64,000 bases of DNA, taken from contig NW_022985459.1 of assembly GCF_010093595.1 (NCBI RefSeq), forward strand, positions 186,001 to 250,000, in the 5' to 3' direction. The stretch comes from Mytilinidion resinicola (lineage: Eukaryota > Ascomycota > Dothideomycetes > Mytilinidiales > Mytilinidiaceae). A program made the position numbers and the translations under genes. The notes beneath the pieces were generated by a model that made no database searches, had not been told where the DNA came from, and saw only the letters and a program-made list of their open reading frames with translations. Of this stretch, positions 1-11,060 are shown piece after piece (positions within the stretch are counted from its first letter, which is position 1; every line of letters starts with the position of its first letter).

Positions 1-15
1 ACCGGTGCCAAGCAA

Positions 16-170
16 AACCGTTGGGTTCTTTCATGCATCTGCAGATGCACCGGTGGATGGCGTCTTTTCAGTATTGGGTAGATGTTGGGGGGATGAAAGG
101 GCGTCCTCCGTCGGTGTATGAAGGAACCGTTAGGTTCTTTCATGCATCGGCGGAGGGCGTCTTTTTCAGT
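16..170 (+). repeat. Direct duplication of a ~45-bp motif
   Basis: The motif beginning AACCGTTGGGTTC (position 16) returns at 125 as AACCGTTAGGTTC, followed both times by TTTCATGCATC and, a little later, by GGCGTCTTTT. It is a two-copy degenerate tandem repeat about 109 bp apart. No gene is supported here. Confidence 0.6.
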
Positions 171-201
171 ACGAGTCGGGTTCCGGGTTTGCGGGAGTGG
201 G

Positions 202-257
202 CAGCAGCTGCGGGCCAGTCATAACAGCACACTTGATTGACTGGTCCGCAGCTGCTG
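202..257. repeat. Inverted repeat, 20-bp arms, 16-nt loop
   Basis: The left arm CAGCAGCTGCGGGCCAGTCA (202-221) pairs with the right arm at 238-257 with one mismatch. It could form a cruciform or RNA hairpin. No T-run follows and no gene is adjacent, so its role is unknown. Confidence 0.75.
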
Positions 258-726
258 TCAATCAAAAAATTATATCTCAAATCATGCTTTCTCTCCTCTC
301 TTGTGTGATGTGACTCTTCAATTCAGCTCTTCAACTCCGCTCTATCTCTTACAGCCTCTGAATCCCTCACGCCCGAAACCCTCTCTCAACTCCCAGTCTC
401 TCATCTTTGACATCGCCCCCTCCAGATCTCGCCACTTCCAGACTGCCTTCACCACCGCTTCCCACGCGCCCATCGCCCTCTCTCGATCTCCACCCTCCCA
501 TCCTTTACATACCCCTCCCCCAATCTCGCCACGTTCAGACCGCCCCCTCCTCCTTCTTCACCCCCACAGCGCCCTCCCTCTGCACCTCCGGATTCCGCGC
601 ACGCAGCCCCTTGACCCTCCATACCCCCTCCATGACGCTCGCAACCGGGCAAACTGTTTCCCATTAACACCAATCCTTTCAAAAGCCCCAAAAGCCCCAA
701 AAGCCCCATAACTCCCATAACTCCCG
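258..726. other. Pyrimidine-rich spacer with short microrepeats
   Basis: The + strand is C/T-rich and open in several frames, which is compositional. Near 676-728 there are three AAAAGCCCC units followed by ATAACTCCC-like units. They lie just past the stop of the minus-strand gene at 727 and are probably its 3' untranslated region. No coding gene is supported. Confidence 0.4.
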
Positions 727-1272
727 TCACTCCCAGGGGCAGCACTTACTCTCCTCCAACGCAAACACCCCCTCCGCCTTCACGAAGGCATTTCCAGCCC
801 CCGCGTCGAGCCCCGCGGCGGCGCGCTGCCGCTGCAGCCCCACTACTTTCACCAGTTGCACCACTTGGGTCGGTGCGACGGCGACGGCGTCTTCGATGTC
901 GGGCACGGCGGCGCGGGCGGGCGGATAGGCGTTGTGGGGGGTGGGGCCGAGGACGCGGCGGGAGAAGGGGGTGAAGTTGTCGTGCTGGGGGAGTGTTAGT
1001 GCGTGGAATGGGGGAACTGGTTAAACTTGGGGGAGTTGAGGAAGGTTCGGAAGATCAGGAAGATCAGGGGTTTGAGGGGCGCTTACGTCTGCTTCATGTG
1101 CCTTGCAGGCGCGGAAGAGGGTGCCACACGGGCAGCTCAGCGTGATGCAGTACGGGCACGCCGTCGTGTCGTAGGGGACCTCGACGTCCCGGTGCAGGAA
1201 CACGAAGTCGGCGCGGGTGGGAGGCTTTGGGGCGTTGGAGGCGGCGGCGTTGGCGTTGTTGGAGGCAGACAT
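727..1272 (-). CDS. Small protein with CxxC/CxC cysteines, two exons
   Basis: The ATG is at 1272-1270. Exon 1 (1087-1272) ends at a GTAAGC donor and exon 2 (727-984) follows a CACTAACAC branch site and CCCCCAG acceptor. The frame is kept (62 + 85 codons, 147 aa). The N-terminus is Ala/Asn-rich. A cysteine cluster follows at residues about 40-58 (ACPYCITLSCPCGTLFRACK), a CxxC plus CxC pattern that could bind zinc. The C-terminal half is Ala/Val-rich, with VVQLVKVVGLQRQR as a likely helix. A GTAAGT just before the stop leaves open one more intron. I do not recognise the family. The GC-rich third codon positions and matching splice sites make it a likely real gene. Confidence 0.65.
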
Positions 1273-1499
1273 TGTGGTGATGTTGAGGATGTTGAGGATT
1301 TAGTGACGACGTGTAGTTGGATATAGGAGATCTAGCGTGCGATGTGTGCTTGGAAGTACGAGATCTATTGCGCGATGTGTGGATGTGATGCAGGCTATGG
1401 CGACTGAAGAAGGAAAATTGAGATTGCACGTTGTGGAGTAGAGGTCAACAGGTGGGTGGCTTAGTCAGGTAAGATTTCATGGTGAAGCGAGTATTGAAA

Positions 1500-2280
1500 C
1501 GTGGAATGCGCTGTTTTGATACTGCTCGTCTGAAGTGCGTCAAGAGGCCAAGCATTGTTGGAGGGTGATGTCACGTTTTGGACGCGCTAGATTGGAGATT
1601 TGGATTCGGGATGAGCTTGAGATGCGCCAACTGCGATGAAGCAGAGATCAAGCATACTAGCGTGTTATTTTGGAAGTACTGATAGAGTTCTGGAGCATCT
1701 CTTGAGGAATGAATTCGTTGGAGGAGACGATGTCACTTTCTCCACACGCTAGATTGGACATTTTGATGCAGGATGAGCTTGAGATGTGCGAATTGCGACG
1801 GGGTAGAGACTACGCATACTAGCAGACTGTTTTGGTCGTGCTGATATAGTTCCGAAGCACCTCTTGGGGTTTGAGGTTGTTGAAGAAGACGATGTACCAT
1901 TCTACATGCGCTGAAGTAGACGTAGTGGCTCAGGACGAGCTCAGGTTATATGAATCGTGATGAAGCAGATGTCATGTGCATCTAAAGTTCGTTTTGATAT
2001 GGCTGATGTAGCGCTGAGGAGCTTTTTAGGGATAGAGGAGTCTAGCGTAGCGATGGAAGATCTCCAGTATTGCATATCTATCCTCGTCTCGAACGGATGC
2101 GAATGCTACCGCGAAGCGCTTCAATAAGGAGATCGAGTGGGAATTGAGCACATCAGCGTGAGTTTTTGATAGTGCATTTCTATCGTCTGAGGTATTCAAA
2201 TGGGGCATCAGCGATTGAGATGGTATGCAACGGCTTCTGCCATGCAAATCGATCGTGCTCCAGAACATACGCAATTGCTA
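1500..2280. repeat. Degenerate tandem repeat, ~163-bp unit, about 4 copies
   Basis: Units begin near 1520, 1680, 1845 and 2005. Each carries a TTTTGGAAGTACTGATAG-like block, a GACGATGTCACTTT-like block and a GATGAGCTTGAGATG-like block in the same order. Read on the minus strand, the first block becomes an acceptor followed by TACTTCCAAAA, which resembles the exon starts in the 42-43 kb array. The minus strand is open from 2274 to 2026 (82 aa, ATG start) across one copy. I cannot tell whether the array is spliced and coding or simply repetitive. Confidence 0.55.
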
Positions 2281-3757
2281 CCACGTGACGCACCTCTGCA
2301 GCCGATGAGCCCAATGTCAGGAACGTTCTAAGTTCATTTTGGCATCAACTTACCATAGTTGAAGCCCTCCAATCAGTCTCATCATGCCCCCAATTTGGCA
2401 GAGTTCGTAGTGGCGATGGGGAGGTGTGGGAATTGGAGGGGCGGGATTAGGCGTACTTGGCCGTGATCACGACTACGCATAAGCGAGCTGCCGCAACCTC
2501 ACCTCATGCTTTTGTGGCGAACAAAACAGCATCAGACCATAGAAATATAGGGAAATGGCAATAGAAATGCTATACGATCTACCGTGAACTTGACCTCATC
2601 ACCAGTCTCGCAGGCCGGCCGGAGTGCCATCGCATCTTCCATACGCTTACCGTTGAATATTCAAGCTTGCGCAAACATCAGGCCCTTACCTCTACCCCCT
2701 ATATTTGATTTGAACTTACCATGTCGCCAGACTCAATTCTAAGGCCCATCGACTGTGCCCTCGTGCTTCGTGACGCCCGATCGCGATGCAAACCTACAAC
2801 ACGCGAAGCGCCTGACCTGCTGCAACGTTCAAAGCTGGTTTCCCCGTCTTTTAACACTCTTTTCGTCGACTTTGCTGGTCCTCCTCCCCTTTAGCCCATA
2901 TTCCCCTCTGGATTTTGTTCTCGCGCGATATGCCCCTATTGATCTTCGTCAGCACATTTCCATGAAATGCCAAACCCACAGGCGCAATATGCTCTTTTTC
3001 CAGTAAGGAAACAACGTAGGTGATGTGGATTCCTCAATCCCAAAGGCGCTGGTTTCGCACGCGTTGGCTGGGTGCGCGGTTCGGAGCGCTGGTGTGGGCG
3101 GAGAATATTGGGGAGGATGTATGGCCAAAGCGGACCTAAAAATGGTGTATCTGTAGTATATCATGCACTCATTAGCTGTGCCATGGCCATGCAATGTATA
3201 CAGGGTCCTCTTCGTCGTGTTCTCACTCTCCTCCGCCTTGCTCCCGGTCACTCGCTGGCTGGTACTCGCTGACACCCGTTCCCATGCCCCTAAAAGCTCG
3301 CGCGGTGCTAGTATGGCACCCATGCACCCCATTCAGGCCCCTCTGAAGAGCCCTTCTCGCGTTGTGGTGTAGTGACACGGTAGAAGGGGTGCTGGACGAG
3401 TGCGGCGGCGGGGAGCTCTAGAGCTCTGCGGAGCTTCGCGATACGCTTCCAAAAGGCCGAATGGATCTAGGAAGCTCGGAGGAGGCAGTTTCGAGGATGG
3501 TGAGAGCGATGAGGAGGTTCCGAAGGTCGATATCAGGGTCCGCGATGCAGCTAGGAGGGTGTAGGAGACTGGCGAGGGGGAGAGCTGTCGTCGAGGAGCT
3601 GGCTTGGCGGGCGCGCACAGAAATTCCTCAACACCAGGCCGCCGTCTCTCCTCCTCCATCACCAACCCTCCCCCATCACGACTCCTCAACATCGTCCACC
3701 AGTGCCTGGGGAGCTGCAGCAGCTCATCCAGGACGCCCTCCGCATCCTTAGCAGCGG
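2281..3757. other. Spacer with no confident gene
   Basis: GTAAGT-like donors on the minus strand near 2560-2730 suggest remains of exons (a short frame containing GDEVKFT). No chain of exons with a start and stop could be built. Reading frames at 2949-3332 and 3333-3920 on the minus strand lack splice support or recognisable motifs. Confidence 0.35.
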
Positions 3758-4971
3758 TCTTTCGACGGCTTGAGGCGTGCTGTCGCTCGTCAGGGGGTCT
3801 CCGGATCTGCCTCTGACTCCCGCTTTTGCCCACCCTACTCACCCACAGCGACTTACCCACAGCAGCAGCAGCTCGATGGCCCTGAGACTGACCCTCTACA
3901 GCTCCTCCGACAGACGGCATCGCGGCTTCGAGCTCGATGGCCTCGTCGCAGGGGGCTGGGGGCCAGCAGGCACGACAGGCGGGCAGCGACCGACCGATGA
4001 CAGCCTGGCAGCGACAACCACGACTTGCCTCCTCATCAGAACCTCGAGAAGCTCCAGAAGGACAAGGTAAGCCTCATCCCCAATAGCTTCTCCATCGTAA
4101 TAGCTCGTCGCTTACCCTACCTCGCCTGACGCAGATTCTCCCCTCGATCCGCCGACCGGGCCTCAGCCAGCCCTCGTTCAACACCACCTCTTTCGACGGG
4201 CATGCTTCTCAAGCAGCTCGGCTAACGATATCGCATCCTCAGAGGTGCTGTCTCGAGTCGACAGCTGTTGTCATCGACCCGCAATGCCTCCTCAGCGACC
4301 TCATCCCCTGACCCCGCCAAGCTGCGACGACTCCAGCCAAGGAGGGTGAGTACCCAATTCCGACTCTTCAGCCTTCGTGAGAGCCCCGATGGGATGCCTA
4401 ATAATCGTCTCTTGCAGCAATCGAGCTCGAAATCGGCATCGCTCAACCTCCCCTCAACACCAAGCTGGCATCGCGACTTGGCATCGGCCGGAGTTTACCC
4501 GCCTTGCCCCTTTGGCTGCGGGCACAGCACAACACCGCCTCGTGGGGCTTCGATACTTTGCACGGGGGGTGGGAAGAGTATGCGAAACCAGCTGGCATGT
4601 GTTGGAACCACCTCGTTCGACTGCTTGCTGCTGGCCGACGTCCTGAGCGGGCGGAGGCGCCCTGACTACTTGGGAGGCCACGGGCATTGCCAGCGGGTAT
4701 CGTCTGGCATGCTCGCATCGTAAGTCGAAGATAAGGTCTCCTACATCGTCTTAACGGCATCTCTCGCCTCAATTCAGCTTTCGCACGCTTCCTGCTCATA
4801 CCCTACCGTCACGACACCCATCCCGGTTGGGACTCGTGCTTCCTTTGCGCAACTCGTCCATATCTCTTCGAACTTCTCTCGTCTTTGGCAGATGTCCTCT
4901 CCAGCGCTTCTACTAGCGGCTTCTCATTGTCCTCGAGATCTCAGTTCTTTCGCATCCCATGGTAGGTCCCG
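3758..4971 (+). pseudogene. Broken multi-exon gene of unknown family
   Basis: Four exons join well by splice signals: about 3758-4066, 4135-4345, 4418-4719 and 4778-4971. The donors are GTAAGC, GTGAGT, GTAAGT and GTAGGT, and the acceptors GCAG, TTGCAG and ATTCAG. The best-looking frame reads LPLQLLRQTASRL, then NLEKLQKDK, then ESTAVVIDPQCLLSDLIP, then WGFDTLHGGWEEYAKPAGMC, and finally HPGWDSCFLCATRPYLFELL. It is broken by TGA codons at 3998-4000 and 4309-4311 and by a frameshift near 4650. The coherence of the pieces argues for a once-functional soluble protein. The family is not recognised. A different frame is open over exons 1-3 (189 aa, ATG 3937, stop 4646) but looks less protein-like. 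Confidence 0.45.
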
Positions 4972-6960
4972 CTTCCTCGTCTTGGCACCCATGGTGCTTC
5001 CCGACGATCTTTGCTTGAGCTCTTGCATCCATCTCCTTTGTCTTGTGGATTGCCTCTGGGTATCTATGCCCCCGGTTTGGCGTCTGTTTTCCTTGTCTTA
5101 AGGATTGCTCGTAGCATCCTAGCGCAGTTCGGCTTCTTCATCATCTTATATGTTTCGTCCATCCATCGCCTCCGACTCTTTCGTTCCCACCCATGGTGGA
5201 AGACACATCCATCTCTTGAGGCCTTTTCCTGCGTTCGAGGCCCTTTCGCTCTATCCGCTCTTCTGCTTCTTGGTCTTTCTTGTCTTCTGGCTTCTCTGTC
5301 AATTTGCCCATCACGTGATCCATTCACGTGATCGACTCGCTCCCTTCCCAAGCATCAAGGTAGGTCCTCTCAAGGGTACATTGCTCGGGATGGAGTTTGT
5401 TGCCAGGCATGCGTCCTAGCAATTGACTTTTTCACAACGGTAGGCCAGAAGGTAAGCCTCAGGTAGATGTTCTTCTCCTCTAGGTTGGTCTCTTTCCATA
5501 CTAGTTCGAGTTCAACTCTTACGCTTGCGATTTCGTCGCTTCGATGGTCGTCTGGGATGTCTTCCCACGTTGGATACTGCGCAGTCGTCTTTCCTTTCGA
5601 CTTCTGATCTCCATGCCTCCCAACTTTCGCAACGTCTGCAACTCTCGTTCCTCATCTTGACTTTCAATTTCCTTCAATGTCCGTCATCCTTCGGCATGTT
5701 CTAGCCGCTACTTGCCCTTGCGTCTTGAGGCGTTGCTTCTTTCGTTCTCGGGTCTCCGCGTCGCACTGCATTTTCGTCCTGATACGCTCATCGCTCTCTC
5801 AACGCTCGTCTTTGGAAGGTCAAATTTTCATCTTCAGTCGTACATACTCCTCATCTGCTTTTGGCACATCGCCTATGAGCAGGGACGCCTCCATGTACGT
5901 CGCTGTTGAGGCATGCATGATGAGGATTGGGAGCCCAAGGTTGGTCATATTCCAGGAGGCTTGAGATGCTCGGAGGTGAATCCAGTCCAGGTATGTTTCC
6001 TTCTTTGATATAGGTCGTCATCCATTGCATGGTTTTTCGAAAGCCAATGGTCTTTGAGACATCGCTCATGCAAAGCCTCCTCGTCAGGTTTTCGCCTCGT
6101 CATCTTTCATACTTCGAGTAACCTTTCCTTGGCGCATCAGCCATTCGCCGTCGATCAGCCTTCGTGTCCACAGTACTCTTTCTCAAGTTCTTCCTTGGTT
6201 CCAGCGCTCCTCTCTGCTTGCTTTCTTTCGTTGCATCTTCGACAGACTCCATTTTAGCTTCTCTTTAGCAGTCACCAGGTAAGCATTTCTCCCGGACACC
6301 TTCGGTGCACCGATGTTCTCTTGAGGTCCTTTGAGGACCTTTCTGCTTGCTTGTGTTGTGTTGTTTTGTCCTTGACCGAGTTCTTTTCGACTCCTCTTTA
6401 GCAGCCATCCGGTAAGCTTCTCTTCCGGACACCTGGTGCACCGATGACTCCTCTTTCGACTTTTTTCATCATTTCTCATCCCATGATTCATCTCTGCGCT
6501 CCCATCTTCGTCATTTTTTCCTCTTCTCTCATCCACAGGGCACGGGGTGATTGGTTTCAACCAAACCCTTTAAGCCAGGTAGGCGTTCCTACTGGTTCAT
6601 AATTCGAGGGCTTTTTGCCTTGCACATTTCAACTCGTCGCGGTTCTCATCTCTTGCTTTCGGACTTATGTTTCCAACGTTCCCGGTAAGCCTTTTTCCCG
6701 GACGCCTTTGGTGTACCGATGACTTCGTCTCCTGAGGCCTTTTACTGCGTTGATGGCCTTTCTGCTTCGTTCATTTCGCTATTCCTCTTCTTTTCGAAAT
6801 CAGTAGGTAAGCCCTCTCTCCCGGGCACCCTTGGTGCACCGATGACTCGTCTTGATGCCTTTTCCTTCTTTGATCCGAGGTTGACGATATTAGTGCTCGA
6901 GGGAGGGATGTGTCAGGTAGGTTTCGAAGGTAAGCAAGCACGGTAAGGTCTCCTCAATCA
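4972..6960 (+). repeat. Degenerate array with regularly spaced donor-like GTAAGC/GTAGGT signals
   Basis: Four units share a block ending in GTAAGC, then CCCGGACACC, then GGTGCACCGATG. Their GT lies at 6279, 6412, 6685 and 6807. Related blocks (ACCCATGGTG, then TTGAGGCCTTTTCCTGCGTT) occur at about 4990 and 5200-5230. Upstream of several donors a CTTTAG or ATCAG acceptor-like site leaves only 3-12 nt between the two signals (for example TTTAG, CAGCCATCCG, GTAAGC at 6400-6415). The plus strand is strongly pyrimidine-rich. CTRAC branch sites are mostly missing, which weakens a simple spliced-gene reading. Confidence 0.55.
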
Positions 6961-7084
6961 TCATCCTAAACTCGCCGAACCCCAACGGTGGTTTGTCACC
7001 GCAGACTCCACTGGACTCTGTCCTCGCTTTCTCCATGGGGAGCAATGAACACCCTCGTCGTTTCATTTTTGGAGAATTCAAATC

Positions 7085-7800
7085 GTTCTGCCGGCATCCG
7101 TCACCCGTGGTGCGAGTCTAAGTCCGGGCCTCTCTCTTGGACGTTGCTCCATAGTTTCTGATACTTACCGTTCTCGCTCACCCTTCAGCATAGCTTCGAT
7201 CTTGGCCAATGGCGCGTTTGCGTATCGTTTCCACTTAGTTTTTCTCGTCCCTTTCCGGCATCTAGTCGCCCATGGTGCCAGTGTAAGTCCGGCTTGCTTG
7301 TCGTTTTCTCAGGCGTACTTGCTGCGCTTTCACTCTGATGGCTTCGTTCTTCCGCTAATGGCGTAACCGCTTGGTTCCTTTGATTCGTCGATTTCTACCG
7401 GCATCCAACGCCCAAGGTGCGAGTATAAGCCCGGATGTCTCTTGCTCAGAGTTGCTTATACTTTCCGTCCTCGCTCACCCCTCGGCAAAACTTCTCTCAT
7501 CTACCAATGGCTCAATGGTAGGTCATCTTGGCTCGATGTTTGTCGTTTCTGACGGCATCTCGTCGCCCATGGCGCGAGTTGTAAGTCCGGCTTGCTTTTG
7601 CTGCGCAGTTTTTCATGCTTACCGTGCATACTCATACCTCAGAACCGGGTTGTGAGTTCGTTCAAGGGATTCTCATGCAGCTTTTAGAAGTCTCCAGCTT
7701 CATCGTCATTTCTGCCAGCATCTCGCACCGAGGTTGCGAGTGTAAGTCCGGATTGCTCTTGTCTTGCAGTCTCATGCTTACCGTCCGCGCTCACCCCTCA
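7085..7800 (+). repeat. Tandem repeat, ~155-bp unit, five copies
   Basis: A block of the form CCGGCATC, CGCCCATGGTGCGAGT, GTAAGTCCGG starts at 7091, 7255, 7398, 7553 and 7715 (spacings 164, 143, 155, 162). Each is followed by a CTTACCGTCC, GCTCACCCCTCAG block, so every unit holds a donor-like and an acceptor-like signal in the right order. No continuous reading frame links the units on either strand. Confidence 0.65.
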
Positions 7801-8854
7801 GCTTAGCCTCGTTCAGCACCCCATGTCGTCTTATAGGTTACTTAGCGGTTGGCTCTTCGATGTCATGCTTCCTGAGATCCGTCAATTCTTGGATACCTCT
7901 GGCCTTTGCTCGTACACTCACATAGCTATTGCACTAACCTCCAAGCTGTCATTGTCCAGATGCCGGCGTTGCTGTATGTCGTTTCCATCCAGTCGAAGCG
8001 GGATCTGCTGAGGAGTCTTGCGTCTTACTACTCCTTCGTCGACCCCATGAATGGTTCCGGTTCTTCAGCTCCATGAATCTCTCCCATGCCAAGATGATGG
8101 AGGTTGCTTCCAGGCGAAGGTCCAGACGTTTGTCCGGGCACTTCTGCGGTCGCGAGTTGCGCCGACCCTGGAGGGACCTCAGGTTATCTTGGGAGGTGTT
8201 TCGGTGTTGCCTGTGGAAAGCGTTTCGACGAGAAAGTCTCTTGCTGGCCAACGTAAGCCGCCTGTTCTCATCCGCCGACAGGTGGCATTTCCAAGGATCC
8301 TTGAGGTTTGTCAAATAGTGAGTCGTGAGGTAACTGTTTTTTCTCCAAGTAGGTTTCTTGATTCTCGTGTTGCTTGCCTGGTTTCGTTGGACTTGTCATC
8401 GTATAATCTCGTCTACATCGGTAGGCTCTGGGACCTCCATACCTTTCCTCGTCATCATTCCACAAATCTTTCAGTGTCTCCTGGACCAATGTGTCCACGG
8501 GAGGTAGGCCGACTTCGTACATGGTTCCGATTTTTGGGCTTACCCCCGTCAGCGTCGTTCAGCTTGCGGTCAAGTTTCGCCTCAATCTTTTGCGGCTTCG
8601 ATATGATGTTTCTACCGACCGATGGTGCTTCGATCCCTTCACTTGTCTTTGGCATCTTGGCCTTCTCTTTTGCCAGATTCGGGTTTCTGACCTTGCGGTT
8701 CAGCCTGTCAATGGTATCCTTTCGCACGTCTCGTTATCAACTCGCTCTTTCTCTCGTTCAATTGTGGATCCCTCTTACCTTCCATCCGTTCTTTTTTTCC
8801 TAATGAACGGTAGGCCCTCGTCATCGTCTTTCCTGCCTTTGGTCCTTCATTTTT
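7801..8854. other. Pyrimidine-rich stretch between arrays, long frames on both strands
   Basis: A 250-aa frame (8051-8803, +) and shorter charged frames on the minus strand (7949-8314, 8268-8522, 8455-8727) overlap. All follow from the purine/pyrimidine strand bias. Donor-like GTAGGC sites recur at about 8420, 8505 and 8811. No gene is called. Confidence 0.3.
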
Positions 8855-9660
8855 CTACACAGCAGGTAGGCTTTTCTTGAGCGGCTTCTTCTTGGGAATT
8901 GCCCGACCTTTCTGCGTGCAACTTGGATTTCTCAAAGTTTCGTATCTTCCTGCAACGGTAAGCGTATCTCGTACGTCCCTAGGGTATCGTCCCATGAATT
9001 GCTGCCGCTCATACTTTTCTTGTCGTCTATTTCTTTCTGCAGGTAGGTGACGTCTCGCCGTCGTATTCGCGTCTTCGATCTTTCCATCCTCAAAATCATA
9101 GCAGGTGAGCTTCTCTGGATCACTTTCCTCGCGGGCATAGCCCAATCTTCTCGGGCTATCTCTCATGTCAACTTTGCGTCTTTTTCTAGAACGGTAAGAT
9201 CATCTCACACGTCTTCTGGGCATCATCCCATCCTTATGCTGCTCATGCCCCCGCTTTCGATCTCGTCTTTCCGTAGGTGGGTGGCGTCTCCTCGTTTAAT
9301 CATTCGTCTTCTCAATCCTAGCAGGTAGGTCTTTCTTGAGCAAGTCCTAGGGCATTGCCCAACATCTCTCCACCGTCTCGTTTTCGTCAGCATCGCACAT
9401 TTTTCTCGAACGGTAAGCGTATCTGATGCCTCTTAGCCGTCGTCTCATGTTGTTGTGTTGCTCTCATCTTCGTTTCGTGAAATCCCAGCAGGTGAACTTT
9501 CCTTGAGCAGCCTCTTCTCCGGCATCAGCCGTCCTTTCCAAGTGTCGCCTTCGTCAACATCGCATCTTTCTTTGCAGAGGTAGGCGTCTCTCATGCTTCT
9601 TTTGGGCGGGTGGTCGTCATTCCCTGGTATCTCCTTTCCGGTAGGTGATCTCTTGTCACG
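8855..9660 (+). repeat. Higher-order tandem repeat, three alternating blocks per ~230-240 bp
   Basis: Three block types alternate. One starts CAGGTAGGC..TTCTTGAGC..GGCATTGCCC (8865, 9101, 9323, 9491). One starts GAACGGTAAGCGTATC (8955, 9191, 9410, 9580). One starts GCAGGTAGGTGACGTC (9042, 9272). At many junctions an acceptor-like AG is only 0-5 nt from the next donor-like GT (for example TAG, CAG, GTGAGC at 9098-9108; TCTAG, AACG, GTAAG at 9187-9197). That spacing would mean exons of 3-4 nt or recursive splice points if any of it is spliced. Confidence 0.6.
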
Positions 9661-11060
9661 ATATTGAGAGGAAAGGCGTGCTCGGGGGAATCGCTCGAGG
9701 GAATCGCTCGGAGTGTACTGCACGTAAGCCTTCTCCGGTGAGTCTTCTCTTGATCTTTAGGCCTCGGTGCCTTTGTTTTGCCGTACCAATCTCCAATGGA
9801 GACCCCGCGTTGCCAGTCACTGCGCCTCGGCCTTGTTTTCTTTCTCACTGTCTCAATTTCTTTGTCAGTATGGTAGGCATCCCCTCTCTCATTGTCACTC
9901 CTTTTTTTCAGAATGCTCACCTTGGGTACTGGTAGGTTTTCCTTCCAATCATATGTCGGCACTCGCACATCGCCATTTTCAGCCGTATTTCCTCGTTTTT
10001 GCTCTTTAGCATGTCTTTCGGACGTCTTTTTCGTTCTGGCATAGGCGTAGTCGTTACGGCCTTCGATTCTTTCTCGGTCTATCGCTTCTGGTGCTTCAGC
10101 CTTCACGGTCATCTTTCCCATTCCGAGTAAGGTATGCGTCTTTGAGAAGTTTCTTCTATCCTTGCTGATTTCGCTCTTTCTCGTGATTTCTTCCCATACA
10201 GCTTCAATTCTTCTTGCTCGATTTCTTTGTCTTCGGTATACTTGTGTCGTTGTCGGGTCAGATCCATTCAGGGTCTCAAGGTTGAAGGTAAGCAAGGTGG
10301 GTCTTTCTTCACACATTGGGCTTCTCGGAGTTTGCGTGGTGGAGGTTTTGGTGCTTTTTCCACAAGTCAGCTTCGGTCAAGACATGCATCGTCCTCGAAT
10401 TCCGCTCATTGGGATTCACGTATACATAGGTAAGCACGGTAGGTGTTTCATCAAGCATTCAGCTCTTCCAAGTCCACGTCCTTGTCATTGCGGTAAGCCT
10501 TGCCAAAGTCAGCTTTTGCCCAATGTTTGTCTCCTTGATTTCTCACCGTCTCCAATGCTTCACCGTTTTTTCAGGCATCTTTTCAAGTTCTGCATTCCTC
10601 TTTGCAAGGCCGTGTCTCCGAAACTCAAGGTAAACAAGGTGGGTCTTTCCGTTCTTCGTCCACGTCTTTGGACTCGTCGTCCGCGTTGTCTTGGTTTTCT
10701 CCAATATCCTCGTGAAGGTTCATGTTTCAGGTTCTCCGTCATTCCCTTGCCGTCAGGCATCAACGGTATGTTTCTCCACGACCTCTCATCCTTCAATGAG
10801 TCAGAAACATCCTTTTGTCCGCTCGTTCCAGTCAACTTCCTGTTATTTTGCATGCACCTCGACCCTCCCGCTGGTATGCTGGTCATGTTCATATCGCGAG
10901 GTAAGGAGGTAGGGTGGTGTGACCTCGTGGTCTCGAAGGAGGAGGGAGGAGGGGGGTCTCGTTCGATCAGATGGCTTCGTTCAAGGTGGAAGGGTAAGCT
11001 GTATTGTTCGCAGAGCCTGAGGTCGCGGAGGTATTCAAAGGGTGCTTGACGCCTAGGTAA
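9661..11060. repeat. Continuation of the array with 335-bp-spaced copies
   Basis: The block AAGGTAAGCAAGGTGGGTC at about 10288 recurs as AAGGTAAACAAGGTGGGTC at about 10623. Further donor-like GTAAG/GTAGG sites lie near 9723, 9872, 9931, 10435, 10495, 10901 and 11055. The minus strand is open for 241 codons (9591-10316). Its repeated motif ERPTLLTF/ERPTLFTL is simply the translation of this repeat. Confidence 0.5.

Noticed and set aside
3333..3920. 195-aa minus-strand frame
   Set aside because: No splice or motif support, and it overlaps the plus-strand exons of the 3.7-5.0 kb relic in GC-rich sequence where many frames are open.
8051..8803. 250-aa plus-strand frame
   Set aside because: It lies in a pyrimidine-rich region, is rich in Ser/Leu/Phe, has no motif, overlaps charged frames on the other strand and runs through donor-like repeats. 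Explained by composition.
9591..10316. 241-aa charged minus-strand frame
   Set aside because: It is the complement of the pyrimidine-rich array, so Lys/Arg/Glu are expected. The repeated ERPTLxTF motif is the translation of a DNA repeat. No domain is seen.
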